The notes under the pieces: generated by a model
Databases searched by the model: none
Seen by the model: the letters and a program-made list of their open reading frames with translations, nothing else
What the model was told of the DNA's origin: nothing
Source of the DNA: Massilia alkalitolerans DSM 17462
GTDB lineage: Bacteria; Pseudomonadota; Gammaproteobacteria; Burkholderiales; Burkholderiaceae_D
Assembly: GCF_000427785.1 (NCBI RefSeq)
Contig: NZ_ATYR01000004.1
Span: 62,001 to 126,000 of the forward strand
Direction: 5' to 3'
Length of the DNA stretch: 64,000 nucleotides
Shown: piece after piece, positions 35,571-43,893 of the stretch
Position numbering within the stretch: position 1 is the stretch's first letter
How the letters are laid out: every line of letters starts with the position of its first letter
Program-made: the position numbers and the translations under genes

Positions 35571-37637
35571 TCATGCGGCCTGCCCCACGTTGCGGGCTTC
35601 CTCGCTGTAGAGCGGCAGGCTGACTGTGAATGTGGTCCCGGCGGCAGGAGCGCTGGCGAGTTCCAGCGTGCCGCCCAGTTCGTTAATGTATTCGCGGCTT
35701 TCGAACAGGCCGATGCCCATCCCGGCCGGCTTGGTCGATTCGAAGGGCTTGAACAGGCGTTCGCGGATGAATTCCTCGCTCATGCCCGAGCCGGTATCGG
35801 CGATCTCGACCACCGCGCAGCCGTCAGCGCGGCGGATGTCGACGGTGACGCGGCCGCTCTTGGGCGTGGCCTCGATCGCATTCTGGATCAGGTGGCCGAG
35901 CACGCGCTCGAGGCGCTCGCTGTCGGCCAGCACCTGCAGGCCGCCGTCCTCGACCCGCAGCACCGGGCGCGGCTCGAAGGCGTCCTTGAGTGCGATCGCC
36001 TGGCGCACCACGCGGTCGACCGTCAGCGGCAGCGGCTTGACGGGGGCGTCGTTGCGGCTGAGCTTTTGCAGCATCATCTTCATCTTCTGGATCGAGTGCG
36101 TCACGGTGTCGAGCATGTCGCGCTGGAATTCCGGGTTGTCGCGGTGCTTCTCGGCGTTCGCGTTCATGAGCGACAACTGCGACACCAGGTTCTTCAGGTC
36201 GTGCACGACGAAGGTCGACATCCGGTTGAAGGATTCGAACTGGCGCGCCACCATCAGGTCGTTGGCGGCATCCTGCAGCGCCAGGTAGCTGGCGGCCTGG
36301 CTGCCGGCGATTTCCAGCAGGTCGAACACTTCCCAGTTCAGGGCCATCGCGCTGCGCGAATCCTGCAGCACCACGAAGCCAAACAGCTTGCCGTGCAGGA
36401 TCAGGGGCACCACCACCCAGGCACGCGGGATGGCGGCCAGCCAGTCCGGCAGCACCAGGTCGCCGTATTTCTCGGGCAGCGCCCGGTATTCGTGCAGGTC
36501 GATGACCCACTGGGTGCTTTCCAGGAAGCGGCAGAAGTTCGAGTCCGCCGGCTCGCTGTCCCTGGCGGTCGCCTCCCAGCAGGCCACCGGTTCGTAGACC
36601 TCGTTGGCGCGGCGCTGCCACAGCACGCCGCCCGGGCTTTCCACCAGGGCCGCGACCGCCTCGACGACGCGCTCGCCCAGGTTGGGGCCGTGCTCGGACA
36701 GGGTGCGGGTAAAGCGCATCCATTCCTCGCGGTAGTCGTAGCCGTAGCTGTAGAAATGCTTGCTGATGAAGACCTTCAGCCAGGCGCGGAAGGCGCCGGA
36801 GAACAGCACGCCCGCCAGCAGCAGCAAGGCGCCGCACAGGAACACCACCTGCATCAGGGTGCCCCAGTCGCCGCCGAAGAATTTCAGGTAATAGCCGGCC
36901 GAGCCCATCGCCAGCAGGTAAATGGCCGAGCCCAGCAGCGCAGCGGAATGGAACATCACGCGCCGCGACAGCGCCAGCGGGGTCACCATGGACTTGCTGC
37001 GCTTGACCGCGGTGCCGATCAGGGGCACCGCCAGGGCATTGACCACGCCGCGCGCGTCCCAGACTTCCGGGCTCATCTCGTGGAACAGCATCGCGTGGGT
37101 ATACATATAGAAGTCGTAGCCGAACATCGCGCCGATGCCCAGGCAGGCGAACTTCACCATCCAGCGTTCCTGCACCGTCTTGTTGCGGTACACCTGCTCG
37201 ACCAGCAGCATGCCCAGCACCGCCATGCACACGCGCGCCATCACGTTCGGCACCAGGCCGGAGTCGGTCTTGTACATGAGGTCGAGCTGCAGCACGAGCT
37301 TGGCCAGCAGCAGCAGCAGGTAGGCGGCAATCCCGAGCAGCACCGGGCGGCGCAGGCCGAGGAAACCGTCCGGATCGCGGTAGTGCCCGAGCATGAGCAC
37401 CAGCACCGCCGACCAGGCGCCGTTGCGCACGATCTCGAGGGCCTCGGTCCAGATCGACACGGCCGTTCCCTGCGAGGCGTCCCAGGCGATGGCGCCGGCC
37501 CACAGCGCGGTGAGCGCGCAGGCGGCCGTCACGGACGTCACATGGGCGCCGCCGCGCCACAGGGCCAGCAGCAGCACGCCCAGCAAGAGAAATGCGGCGG
37601 CAGCGACGCTATAACTATAGACAGCAATACTGGTCAA
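35571..37637 (-). CDS. prsK: XrtA/PEP-CTERM system histidine kinase
   Basis: A 688-residue sensor kinase (TIGR02916 type). An N-terminal multi-pass membrane domain spans about residues 1-285 and may itself be the sensor. A GAF-like segment (about 305-455) is followed by the DHp helix with the phosphoacceptor His479 in FVVHDLKN, and by a HATPase domain with DTGSGM and a C-terminal GMGIGLFESREYI. It would phosphorylate PrsR, encoded immediately downstream. The signal is unknown. The gene lies in the leftward EPS operon, 81 bases after the sugar transferase gene. Confidence 0.93.
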   Translation of the reverse strand: MTSIAVYSYSVAAAAFLLLGVLLLALWRGGAHVTSVTAACALTALWAGAIAWDASQGTAVSIWTEALEIVRNGAWSAVLVLMLGHYRDPDGFLGLRRPVLLGIAAYLLLLLAKLVLQLDLMYKTDSGLVPNVMARVCMAVLGMLLVEQVYRNKTVQERWMVKFACLGIGAMFGYDFYMYTHAMLFHEMSPEVWDARGVVNALAVPLIGTAVKRSKSMVTPLALSRRVMFHSAALLGSAIYLLAMGSAGYYLKFFGGDWGTLMQVVFLCGALLLLAGVLFSGAFRAWLKVFISKHFYSYGYDYREEWMRFTRTLSEHGPNLGERVVEAVAALVESPGGVLWQRRANEVYEPVACWEATARDSEPADSNFCRFLESTQWVIDLHEYRALPEKYGDLVLPDWLAAIPRAWVVVPLILHGKLFGFVVLQDSRSAMALNWEVFDLLEIAGSQAASYLALQDAANDLMVARQFESFNRMSTFVVHDLKNLVSQLSLMNANAEKHRDNPEFQRDMLDTVTHSIQKMKMMLQKLSRNDAPVKPLPLTVDRVVRQAIALKDAFEPRPVLRVEDGGLQVLADSERLERVLGHLIQNAIEATPKSGRVTVDIRRADGCAVVEIADTGSGMSEEFIRERLFKPFESTKPAGMGIGLFESREYINELGGTLELASAPAAGTTFTVSLPLYSEEARNVGQAA

Positions 37638-37718
37638 CGTGCGCCACCCAAAAAAACAGCCGTCAAAGGCATGGGGAGTCGGGAAATGGCGGAGGCGCCA
37701 CGCGGCGCCACCGGGAAA

Positions 37719-39122
37719 TCAACGGCCGCTGCGGAACAGCACGACCTTCAGCGTATCGATCAGCACCAGCACGTCGAGGAACAGGCTGTTGTTCTTGACG
37801 TAGTAGAGGTCGTACTGCAGCTTCTGCAGCGCGTCCTCGGCCGAGGAGCCGTAGCCGTAGCGCACCTGGGCCCAGCCGGTGACGCCTGGCTTGATGCTGT
37901 GGCGAACATTGTAGTACGGCACCACCTCGATCAGCTGCTCGACGAAGTAGGGACGCTCCGGGCGCGGGCCGACGAAGGACATTTCTCCCTTGAAAACGTT
38001 CAGGATCTGGGGCAGTTCGTCGATGCGGGTCTTGCGCATGAAGTTACCGACGCGGGTGACGCGCGGGTCGTTCTGGGCGGCCCACTGCGGCTTGCCGCCT
38101 TTTTCGGCATCGACGCGCATGCTGCGGAACTTGTGCACGAAGAAGGTCTTGCCGTCCTTGCCCACCCGTTCCTGCGAATAAAACACCGGGCCGCGGTCTT
38201 CCAGCTTGACCGCCAGCGCCGCCAGCAGCATCAGCGGGAAGGCCATGATCAGGATGATGGTGCTGCAGACCAGGTCGAAGCCGCGCTTCATGAAGGTGCG
38301 GATAAAGCTCTGGTCGAAGCCGCCGCCGAAGATCAGCCAGCTCGGCTGCAGCGAGTCGACCCGGATCTGGCAGGTTTCGCGCTCGAAGAAGGTGGCGGCG
38401 TCGGTCACGCGCAGGCCGCGCAGCTTGCAGTCCAGCAGTTCTTTCATTGGGAAGCCGCCGCGCCGGTTCTGGACCGAGACCACGATTTCCTGGACGTTGT
38501 ATTTCTTGGCAAGCGCATGCAGCGAATCGCCGTCGCGTACCTTCAGCAGCCCGTCCTCGGGCACGCACACTTCCTCGTGCGGGATCGGGATGTAGCCGGC
38601 GATGTGGTAGCGGTGGTAGTTCGACTTGCGCTGGGCCAGGTCGCTGCATTCCTTGGCCAGCGGGCCGGTGCCGAGGAACATGATGCGCGACTTCAGCAGC
38701 TGCAGCTCCGAGGTCTTGAAGAACAGCATGCGCGCCAGGAAGATGCCGAGCGCCGACAGTGCGAACACCAGCAGCAGGATGCCGCGGCCGAAGGACAGGT
38801 CCGGCGCCACGTAGAACACGATGGTCAGGATCAGGAAGCCCATCAGGAAGGACGGCATCAGCTTCATGAAGAAGGGATGGCGCAGGCCTTCGTCGGCGTC
38901 GAGCTGGTACATGCCCATCGCGCTCATGCTGAAGATGATGGCGGTGGCGAAGGCGATCGCCGACGTCAGGAAGTGCTCGACATGCGGTGTGCTGATCGGC
39001 GCATCCATGTCCAGGAAACGCAGCGACGCCCCGGCATAGGCCGCGCCCAGCAGGATCAGGGCCTCGATGAACAGCAAGACGAAGACGATCTTCGACACGT
39101 AGTGGTTAGAGATCTTAAACAC
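37719..39122 (-). CDS. Polyprenyl-phosphate sugar transferase, XrtA-associated
   Basis: A 467-residue initiating sugar transferase of the WbaP/EpsB family (TIGR03013 type). Four or five N-terminal membrane helices and a CoA-binding-like domain precede the catalytic bacterial sugar transferase domain, which begins KRGFDLVCSTIILIM and includes GPVFYSQERVG and KFRSMR. It transfers a sugar-1-phosphate from a UDP- or other nucleotide sugar to undecaprenyl phosphate at the inner membrane and so starts EPS repeat synthesis. The nucleotide-sugar genes upstream in the same operon may supply its donor. Confidence 0.93.
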   Translation of the reverse strand: MFKISNHYVSKIVFVLLFIEALILLGAAYAGASLRFLDMDAPISTPHVEHFLTSAIAFATAIIFSMSAMGMYQLDADEGLRHPFFMKLMPSFLMGFLILTIVFYVAPDLSFGRGILLLVFALSALGIFLARMLFFKTSELQLLKSRIMFLGTGPLAKECSDLAQRKSNYHRYHIAGYIPIPHEEVCVPEDGLLKVRDGDSLHALAKKYNVQEIVVSVQNRRGGFPMKELLDCKLRGLRVTDAATFFERETCQIRVDSLQPSWLIFGGGFDQSFIRTFMKRGFDLVCSTIILIMAFPLMLLAALAVKLEDRGPVFYSQERVGKDGKTFFVHKFRSMRVDAEKGGKPQWAAQNDPRVTRVGNFMRKTRIDELPQILNVFKGEMSFVGPRPERPYFVEQLIEVVPYYNVRHSIKPGVTGWAQVRYGYGSSAEDALQKLQYDLYYVKNNSLFLDVLVLIDTLKVVLFRSGR

Positions 39123-39167
39123 GGTATCCCCCGAATTTCGTATTTTTAACTGCTTGCAGAAGACGAT

Positions 39168-40199
39168 TCATACTTGTTCCAGATGCCCGGCATACCAGTC
39201 GAGCGCACGCTCCAAACCTTCGCGGATGCGCCAGGCAGGTGCATAACCCAGCAGCGCCGCAGCCTTCGAGATGTCGGCCTGGGAATGGCGCACGTCGCCT
39301 GGACGGAACTCCCCATGCTCGGGACGATGGGCGGCCACATGTGGAAAGCGCGGGGCCAGCAATTCGCGCAGCATCGCGTACAGCTGGTTCAGGCTGGTAC
39401 GCTCGTTCAGCGCCACGTTGTAGACCTGGTTGGCGGCCTCGTCCCCGGCCAGCGCGGCCAGCAGGTTCGCCTGCACAACATTGTCGACGTAGCAGAAGTC
39501 ACGGCTGGTCTCGCCGTCACCATTGATCTTGACGGGGCGGTTGCCGATCAGGGCAGCCACCCATTGGGGAATCACGGCCGCGTAGGCGCCATGAGGGTCC
39601 TGACGCGGGCCGAACACATTGAAATAGCGCAGTCCGATCGACTGGGTGCCATAGGTGCTGGCGAACACGCCCGCATACAGTTCGTTCACGTACTTGGTGA
39701 CCGCATACGGAGACAGCGGCTTGCCGATGACGTCCTCGGTCTTCGGCAGGGCGGGATGGTCGCCATAGGTCGAGCTGGAGGCGGCGTAGACGAAGCGGCG
39801 CACGCCGGCGTCGCGCGCCGCGATCAGCATGTTCAGGAAACCGGTGACATTGGTGGCATTGCTGCGGGCCGGGTCGGCCACCGAGCGCGGCACCGAGCCG
39901 AGCGCAGCCTGGTGCAGGACGAAATCGGCGCCGCGCAGCACGGCCGCGCAGGTGTCCGGGTCACAGATATCGCCTTCGGTGAAGCTGAAATTGTTCCATG
40001 CGGCAGGGCCGACGAGCTCGCGCACCCCTTCCAGGTTGCGCCGGTGGCCCGTCGCAAAATTGTCGAGCCCGGTCACACGCTGGCCCAGCCCGAGCAGGGC
40101 CTCGACCAGGTGGGAGCCGATAAAGCCGGCCGCGCCCGTCACCACCCATTGGTACTGGTGCTGGAGCAGGTGCTGCCTGACATCTTGAAACTTGTTCAC
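39168..40199 (-). CDS. UDP-N-acetylglucosamine 4-epimerase-like protein (WbpP type)
   Basis: A 343-residue extended SDR epimerase. NAD-binding GAAGFIG, the Ser in SSSTYGD and a catalytic YxxxK in [12 protein letters not shown] are present. The segments [20 protein letters not shown] and [20 protein letters not shown] (in part) are typical of WbpP/WbgU-type UDP-GlcNAc/UDP-GlcNAcA 4-epimerases. It is the second gene of the operon after a WbpO-like dehydrogenase; together they would interconvert UDP-HexNAc and UDP-HexNAc uronic acids. The sugar preference is an inference from the family and the pair. Confidence 0.88.
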   Translation of the reverse strand: MNKFQDVRQHLLQHQYQWVVTGAAGFIGSHLVEALLGLGQRVTGLDNFATGHRRNLEGVRELVGPAAWNNFSFTEGDICDPDTCAAVLRGADFVLHQAALGSVPRSVADPARSNATNVTGFLNMLIAARDAGVRRFVYAASSSTYGDHPALPKTEDVIGKPLSPYAVTKYVNELYAGVFASTYGTQSIGLRYFNVFGPRQDPHGAYAAVIPQWVAALIGNRPVKINGDGETSRDFCYVDNVVQANLLAALAGDEAANQVYNVALNERTSLNQLYAMLRELLAPRFPHVAAHRPEHGEFRPGDVRHSQADISKAAALLGYAPAWRIREGLERALDWYAGHLEQV

Positions 40200-40267
40200 A
40201 GATCCAATACTTTCTTAGTGAATACTTACCCCGGTTGCGCCTTGCGACGCTCCGGGGGAACCCGGAT

Positions 40268-41557
40268 TTACAGCCGCCACACCGAGATGCCAGCCCGGCT
40301 GATTGCATCTCGATCAAACTTCGATTTCACATCGATGAACAGGCCACCGTCATTCAGTTTCGACATCAGTTCGTCTGCCGGACGCGACAGCAGATCCTGG
40401 TGCGGAACCGCCGCCACCACCGCATCGGCCGGCGGCAGGCTGTCCCAGTCTTCCAGCCTGATCCCATACTCGTGCTCGGCTTCGTCCGGCGCCGCGACCG
40501 GATCGTAGACGTGCACGTCGACCCCGTAGGACTCGAGTTCGTGGACGATGTCGGCCACCTTCGAGTTGCGCAGGTCCGGGCAATCTTCCTTGAAGGTCAG
40601 GCCCAGCACGTTCACCTTCGAACCCTTGACGTGGAAACCGGCCGCGATCAGGGACTTGACGGTTTTCTCCGCCACGAACTTCGCCATCCCGTCGTTGATC
40701 CGCCGTCCCGCCAGGATCACCTGCGGGTGGTAGCCGATCATCTCCGCCTTGTGCGTCAGGTAGTATGGATCGACACCGATGCAGTGCCCGCCGACCAGAC
40801 CTGGACGAAAAGGAAGGAAGTTCCACTTCGTCCCGGCCGCCTGCAGCACCTCGAGCGTATCGATGCCGATCTTGTCAAAAATAATTGCCAGTTCATTCAT
40901 TAACGCGATGTTCAGGTCGCGCTGCGTGTTCTCGATGACCTTCGCCGCTTCCGCCACCTTGATGCTGGAGGCGCGGTAGACGCCCGCCCTGACTACCGCT
41001 TCGTACAGCCTGGCGACCTTGTCGAGCGTCTCTTCGTCATCTCCCGAGACGACCTTGAGGATCGTCGTCAGGGTGTGTTCCTTGTCGCCCGGATTGATGC
41101 GTTCCGGCGAAAAACCAACATGGAAATCCTGCTTCCATTTCATCCCCGACCATTCTTCGAGGATCGGGATGCAGACCTCTTCGGTCGCTCCCGGGTACAC
41201 CGTCGATTCGTACACGACGATCGCACCGCGCTTCATGTGCTTCCCCACCGACTGGCTGGCACCCCGGAGCGGCGTGAAATCCGGGTTGTGGGCGATGTCG
41301 ACCGGGGTCGGCACCGCCACGATGATGTAATCGGCAGCCGCCAGGGCTGCCGGGTCGGTGGTCACGTCCAGCCATTCGGCTGCCCTTAATTCCTCCGATG
41401 ACACTTCACCCGTCGGGTCGCGAAACTGCTTGTAGTGCTCGATCTTCGCGGCCGACAAATCGAAACCGATTGTCCTGAACTTCTTACCGAACTCAACTGC
41501 TAAAGGAAGGCCGACATACCCGAGGCCCACCACTGCGACGATCTGATCTGCTTTCAT
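40268..41557 (-). CDS. Nucleotide-sugar dehydrogenase (WbpO/TviB-like)
   Basis: A 429-residue UDP-sugar 6-dehydrogenase. The N-terminal Rossmann motif GLGYVG and the catalytic Cys in VGGHCIGVDPYYL are visible. This HCIGVDPYYL form is typical of the WbpO/TviB/WecC branch that oxidises UDP-N-acetylhexosamines, rather than of UDP-glucose dehydrogenases. ATG 41557 is chosen because GGAG lies nine bases upstream; a longer frame from 41689 has no typical content. It heads the leftward operon with the epimerase, the initiating transferase and PrsK/PrsR. The product would be an N-acetylhexosaminuronic acid nucleotide for the EPS (inference). Confidence 0.9.
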   Translation of the reverse strand: MKADQIVAVVGLGYVGLPLAVEFGKKFRTIGFDLSAAKIEHYKQFRDPTGEVSSEELRAAEWLDVTTDPAALAAADYIIVAVPTPVDIAHNPDFTPLRGASQSVGKHMKRGAIVVYESTVYPGATEEVCIPILEEWSGMKWKQDFHVGFSPERINPGDKEHTLTTILKVVSGDDEETLDKVARLYEAVVRAGVYRASSIKVAEAAKVIENTQRDLNIALMNELAIIFDKIGIDTLEVLQAAGTKWNFLPFRPGLVGGHCIGVDPYYLTHKAEMIGYHPQVILAGRRINDGMAKFVAEKTVKSLIAAGFHVKGSKVNVLGLTFKEDCPDLRNSKVADIVHELESYGVDVHVYDPVAAPDEAEHEYGIRLEDWDSLPPADAVVAAVPHQDLLSRPADELMSKLNDGGLFIDVKSKFDRDAISRAGISVWRL

Positions 41558-42030
41558 TGGGCTTCGCTCCAATTTTTGCAATTTTTTCAACAAATATAGC
41601 ACGGAAACAAGAAGCTTCTCAACGGTATCTAAACTTTTCTCCCAATTAACAACATCTTGATAAGGTATCCCGTGCCGGCGTGTTGCCACTATTTCTACAG
41701 CGCAAGGCGCCTACTCCGTCATGGAGCAAGGCGGGAGTCCTTCAACTGCAAAACTGGCAAGAAATTTTAGCATTTTAAAAATAAATGACTCGTGCTCATC
41801 AGTAACGTGCGCACCCCTTTTGCGGGGACGCTACAAGGTACCGAGCATGAATTTGTTGCGTAATTGCAATAGAAAATTTGCCATCACGCAGGGAAGGACT
41901 GGACGGATGAATGGAAGAACGGCAAGTTTTCAGGGCGATGCGAGCGCACTGAAAGAAAAGATGAATGCGTGGTGCTCAGGTGCGAGCAATCCATCGGCGA
42001 CCTGAGCGGTCTGTGGAATTCCTGGGGGAG
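41558..42030. other. Intergenic region between the EPS operon and the tRNA gene
   Basis: This stretch of about 470 bases has no recognised gene and is AT-richer than its surroundings. The promoter candidate at 41593-41622 for the leftward operon lies in it. Short frames here (such as 41721-42005) have no recognisable content and I treat them as noise. Confidence 0.6.
41593..41622 (-). promoter_or_regulatory. Candidate sigma-70 promoter of the dehydrogenase-prsKR operon
   Basis: Read leftward, TTGAGA (41622-41617) and TATATT (41598-41593) are separated by 18 bases; each matches five of six consensus bases. The start site would be about 30 bases before ATG 41557. Confidence 0.6.
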
Positions 42031-42106
42031 TGGCGCGGCTGGCGGGGATCGAACCCACGACCCTTGGCTTCGGAGGCCAATACTCTATCCACTGAGCTAC
42101 AGCCGC
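42031..42106 (-). tRNA. tRNA-Arg (CCG)
   Basis: A 76-base tRNA read leftward. The acceptor stem GCGGCTG pairs with CAGCCGC, the 3' CCA is encoded at 42033-42031, and the T-loop GGTTCGATCC and D-arm TAGCTCAGT are canonical. The anticodon stem TTGGC/GCCAA encloses loop CTCCGAA, giving anticodon CCG (Arg). No duplicated 3' end or integrase is visible in the window. Confidence 0.97.
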
Positions 42107-42172
42107 GTAGAGTGAAGTGTCCGAAGAATACAGTCTTTCGGCCCTGCCGTCCATGGCGGGCAAGCGAATTTC

Positions 42173-42202
42173 GTTACATTTTGGCAGCTTTACGTCTATA
42201 AT
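42173..42202 (+). promoter_or_regulatory. Candidate sigma-70 promoter of the cytochrome gene
   Basis: A perfect TATAAT at 42197-42202 is preceded after 18 bases by GTTACA at 42173-42178 (four of six -35 bases). It lies about 75 bases before ATG 42277, which has the ribosome-binding site AAGGAAAT. Confidence 0.55.
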
Positions 42203-42276
42203 CAGCTGCTTGAGGGCATTTCAAAAAAGGCACGAGATGCCGCGGTAGCAGGTTTTTTTATTGAATTAAGGAAATC

Positions 42277-43152
42277 ATGAGCGACGCACACAACGAACAT
42301 CAATCCCTGATCCGTACGCCCAAGCAGCTCGTCGCCGCCGTAACAGGATTCTTCCTGGTCATTGTCATTGGTATCATCCTACTCGTCGTCTTTGCCACCA
42401 GCGACCGCCTGACCGGCGCCGGCACCGACAGCCAGGCGAGTGGCGCAGTCGAAAGCCGTATCCGCCCATTGGCCGATGCAGGCTTCACCCTCGCAGATGC
42501 CAACGCCCCCCGCGTGCTCCAGGCCGGCGCTGCCGTGTATGCCGCCGTCTGCGCCGCCTGCCACGACGGCGGCCTCGCAGGCGCCCCCAAGACCGGCGAC
42601 ACCGGCTCCTGGTCCGCACGTCTCGGCCAAGGTTACGACACTTTGGTGAAACACGCGATCGAAGGCATTCGCGCCATGCCCGCCAAGGGCGGCAATCCGG
42701 ACCTCGACGATGTCGAAGTCGCGCGCGCCGTCGTCTTCATGACCAACAAGAGTGGCGCCAGCTTCAAGGAACCTGCCGTCCCCGCACCGGCCGCCGCAGC
42801 TGCACCGGCCGCAGACGCGGCCACCCCGCCGGCCGCCCCGGCCGCTGCTGCTGCGGCGCCTGCGGCAGCACCTGCGGCGGCCGCGCCGGCAGTCACCAGC
42901 GCCGACGCCGGCAAGAACGTCTTCAATACGGCCTGCATCGCCTGCCATGGCGCGGGCATCGCCGGCGCTCCCAAGCTGGGCGACAAGGCAGCGTGGACGG
43001 CACGCGTGGCACAGGGCAATGCTGTCCTGTACGAACACGCCATCAAGGGTTTCCAGGGGAAAGCCGGCGTCATGCCGCCGAAAGGCGGCGCCGCCGTCAG
43101 CGATGCCGACGTCAAGGCTGCCGTCGACTACATGGTCGCTGCCGTCAAATAA
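42277..43152 (+). CDS. Di-haem cytochrome c5-like protein
   Basis: A 291-residue membrane-anchored periplasmic cytochrome. One hydrophobic segment at about residues 20-41 anchors it. The first class I haem domain has C92-AA-C95-H96, and the second has C220-IA-C223-H224. An Ala/Pro-rich linker (about 169-207) separates them. Each domain has a Met in a KGG-containing segment (AMPAKGG, VMPPKGG) that could be the axial ligand. It is a likely electron carrier near the terminal oxidases. It is a single-gene transcript with an unambiguous start (AAGGAAATC before ATG) and a terminator downstream. Confidence 0.93.
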   Translation: MSDAHNEHQSLIRTPKQLVAAVTGFFLVIVIGIILLVVFATSDRLTGAGTDSQASGAVESRIRPLADAGFTLADANAPRVLQAGAAVYAAVCAACHDGGLAGAPKTGDTGSWSARLGQGYDTLVKHAIEGIRAMPAKGGNPDLDDVEVARAVVFMTNKSGASFKEPAVPAPAAAAAPAADAATPPAAPAAAAAAPAAAPAAAAPAVTSADAGKNVFNTACIACHGAGIAGAPKLGDKAAWTARVAQGNAVLYEHAIKGFQGKAGVMPPKGGAAVSDADVKAAVDYMVAAVK

Positions 43153-43158
43153 AACAAA

Positions 43159-43182
43159 CAAGGGCGGCACGGGCCGCCCTTG
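43159..43182 (-). terminator. Hairpin, probable leftward terminator after the PEP-CTERM gene
   Basis: A 10-bp perfect stem CAAGGGCGGC (43159-43168) and GCCGCCCTTG (43173-43182) with a 4-base loop. The A-rich stretch to its left becomes a T-rich tail (TTTGTTTTATT) when read leftward, while the right side is only weakly T-rich. It therefore fits termination of the minus-strand PEP-CTERM transcript best and may act in both directions. Confidence 0.7.
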
Positions 43183-43189
43183 TTGCATG

Positions 43190-43226
43190 AGGCATGTCGC
43201 GCCTGCTGGCGGACATGCCTTTTTTT
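43190..43226 (+). terminator. Rho-independent terminator after the cytochrome gene
   Basis: A 9-bp stem AGGCATGTC (43190-43198) and GACATGCCT (43212-43220) is followed by a run of T residues to 43226. The T-run overlaps the stop codon of the opposing PEP-CTERM gene. Confidence 0.75.
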
Positions 43227-43893
43227 ATGCCCCGACGCCGGCCCAGCGGCGCTGCGCGCCTGCATTGCGCCGGCGGGCCGTGGCCAGGCCCAGCAGGCCG
43301 ATGCCGCCCAACAGGAGGATGCCCGGTTCCGGCACCTCGGCTTGCGTGGTGACGAGGAACTCGAATGCGATGACCTGCACGTTGCGGTTGCCGATCCCGT
43401 CGATGCCGATCAATTCGAAATCGTTGGGAAACAGGCCATCCCACGGGTCGTTCTGGGTAGCCTGCGAGGCCAGGTTGTCGGTGGTATCGACGAGGATGCC
43501 GCCCGGCTGGAGGAAGCTGATGCGTGCATCGATCAGGCGTACCGGAAACAGCAGGTCGAGGCCGTCGCCGAAGGTACCGATGCCAAGGAGCGCCACATCG
43601 TCCGCTGCGGGAAACAGGTCCGTGCTACCGGTGAGCGTGATGATGATCCGGCTGCTGAAATCGTCGATGACCGTTTCGGTTTCGTTGACGGTAACGAAGC
43701 CGCCCCCGCGCGGAATTTGTTCCGGCACACCATTGAACCTGAAGCTGCCGGCAACCTCATTGCCGCTCTCCAGACCTGCCATATAGAGCGTGTAGGTCGT
43801 ATCGGTCGCCACGACCGGCATCGCACTGGCCGGCGCCGCCAGCGCCATCCAGGCCATGCACAGCAAAACAAGGGACTGCCACTGCTTTTTCAT
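43225..43893 (-). CDS. PEP-CTERM sorting domain protein, candidate XrtA substrate
   Basis: A 222-residue secreted protein. The Sec signal ends near APASA (about residue 24). The middle is rich in strand-forming Thr/Asp/Gly residues and has no named domain. The C-terminus carries the PEP-CTERM signal: V-P188-E189-P190, a hydrophobic stretch GILLLGGIGLLGLA and the RRR cluster at 207-209. An extra 13-residue tail follows, and the motif continues with GIL rather than the frequent STWAML-like sequence. ATG 43893 is chosen because GGGAGG directly precedes it; a longer frame from 43968 has no fitting features. A sigma-54-type promoter lies immediately upstream. Confidence 0.9.
   Translation of the reverse strand: MKKQWQSLVLLCMAWMALAAPASAMPVVATDTTYTLYMAGLESGNEVAGSFRFNGVPEQIPRGGGFVTVNETETVIDDFSSRIIITLTGSTDLFPAADDVALLGIGTFGDGLDLLFPVRLIDARISFLQPGGILVDTTDNLASQATQNDPWDGLFPNDFELIGIDGIGNRNVQVIAFEFLVTTQAEVPEPGILLLGGIGLLGLATARRRNAGAQRRWAGVGA

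Noticed and set aside
35526..39149. A long plus-strand open frame opposite prsK, prsR and the sugar transferase
   Set aside because: It has no recognisable domain, and the three minus-strand genes are fully supported by catalytic motifs. It is a byproduct of high GC.
41558..42030. A small gene next to the tRNA
   Set aside because: Frames are short, lack a ribosome-binding site and have no recognisable content.
42031..42106. The tRNA-Arg as an integration site of a genomic island
   Set aside because: No integrase, no direct repeat of the tRNA 3' end and no composition jump starting at the tRNA are visible in the window.
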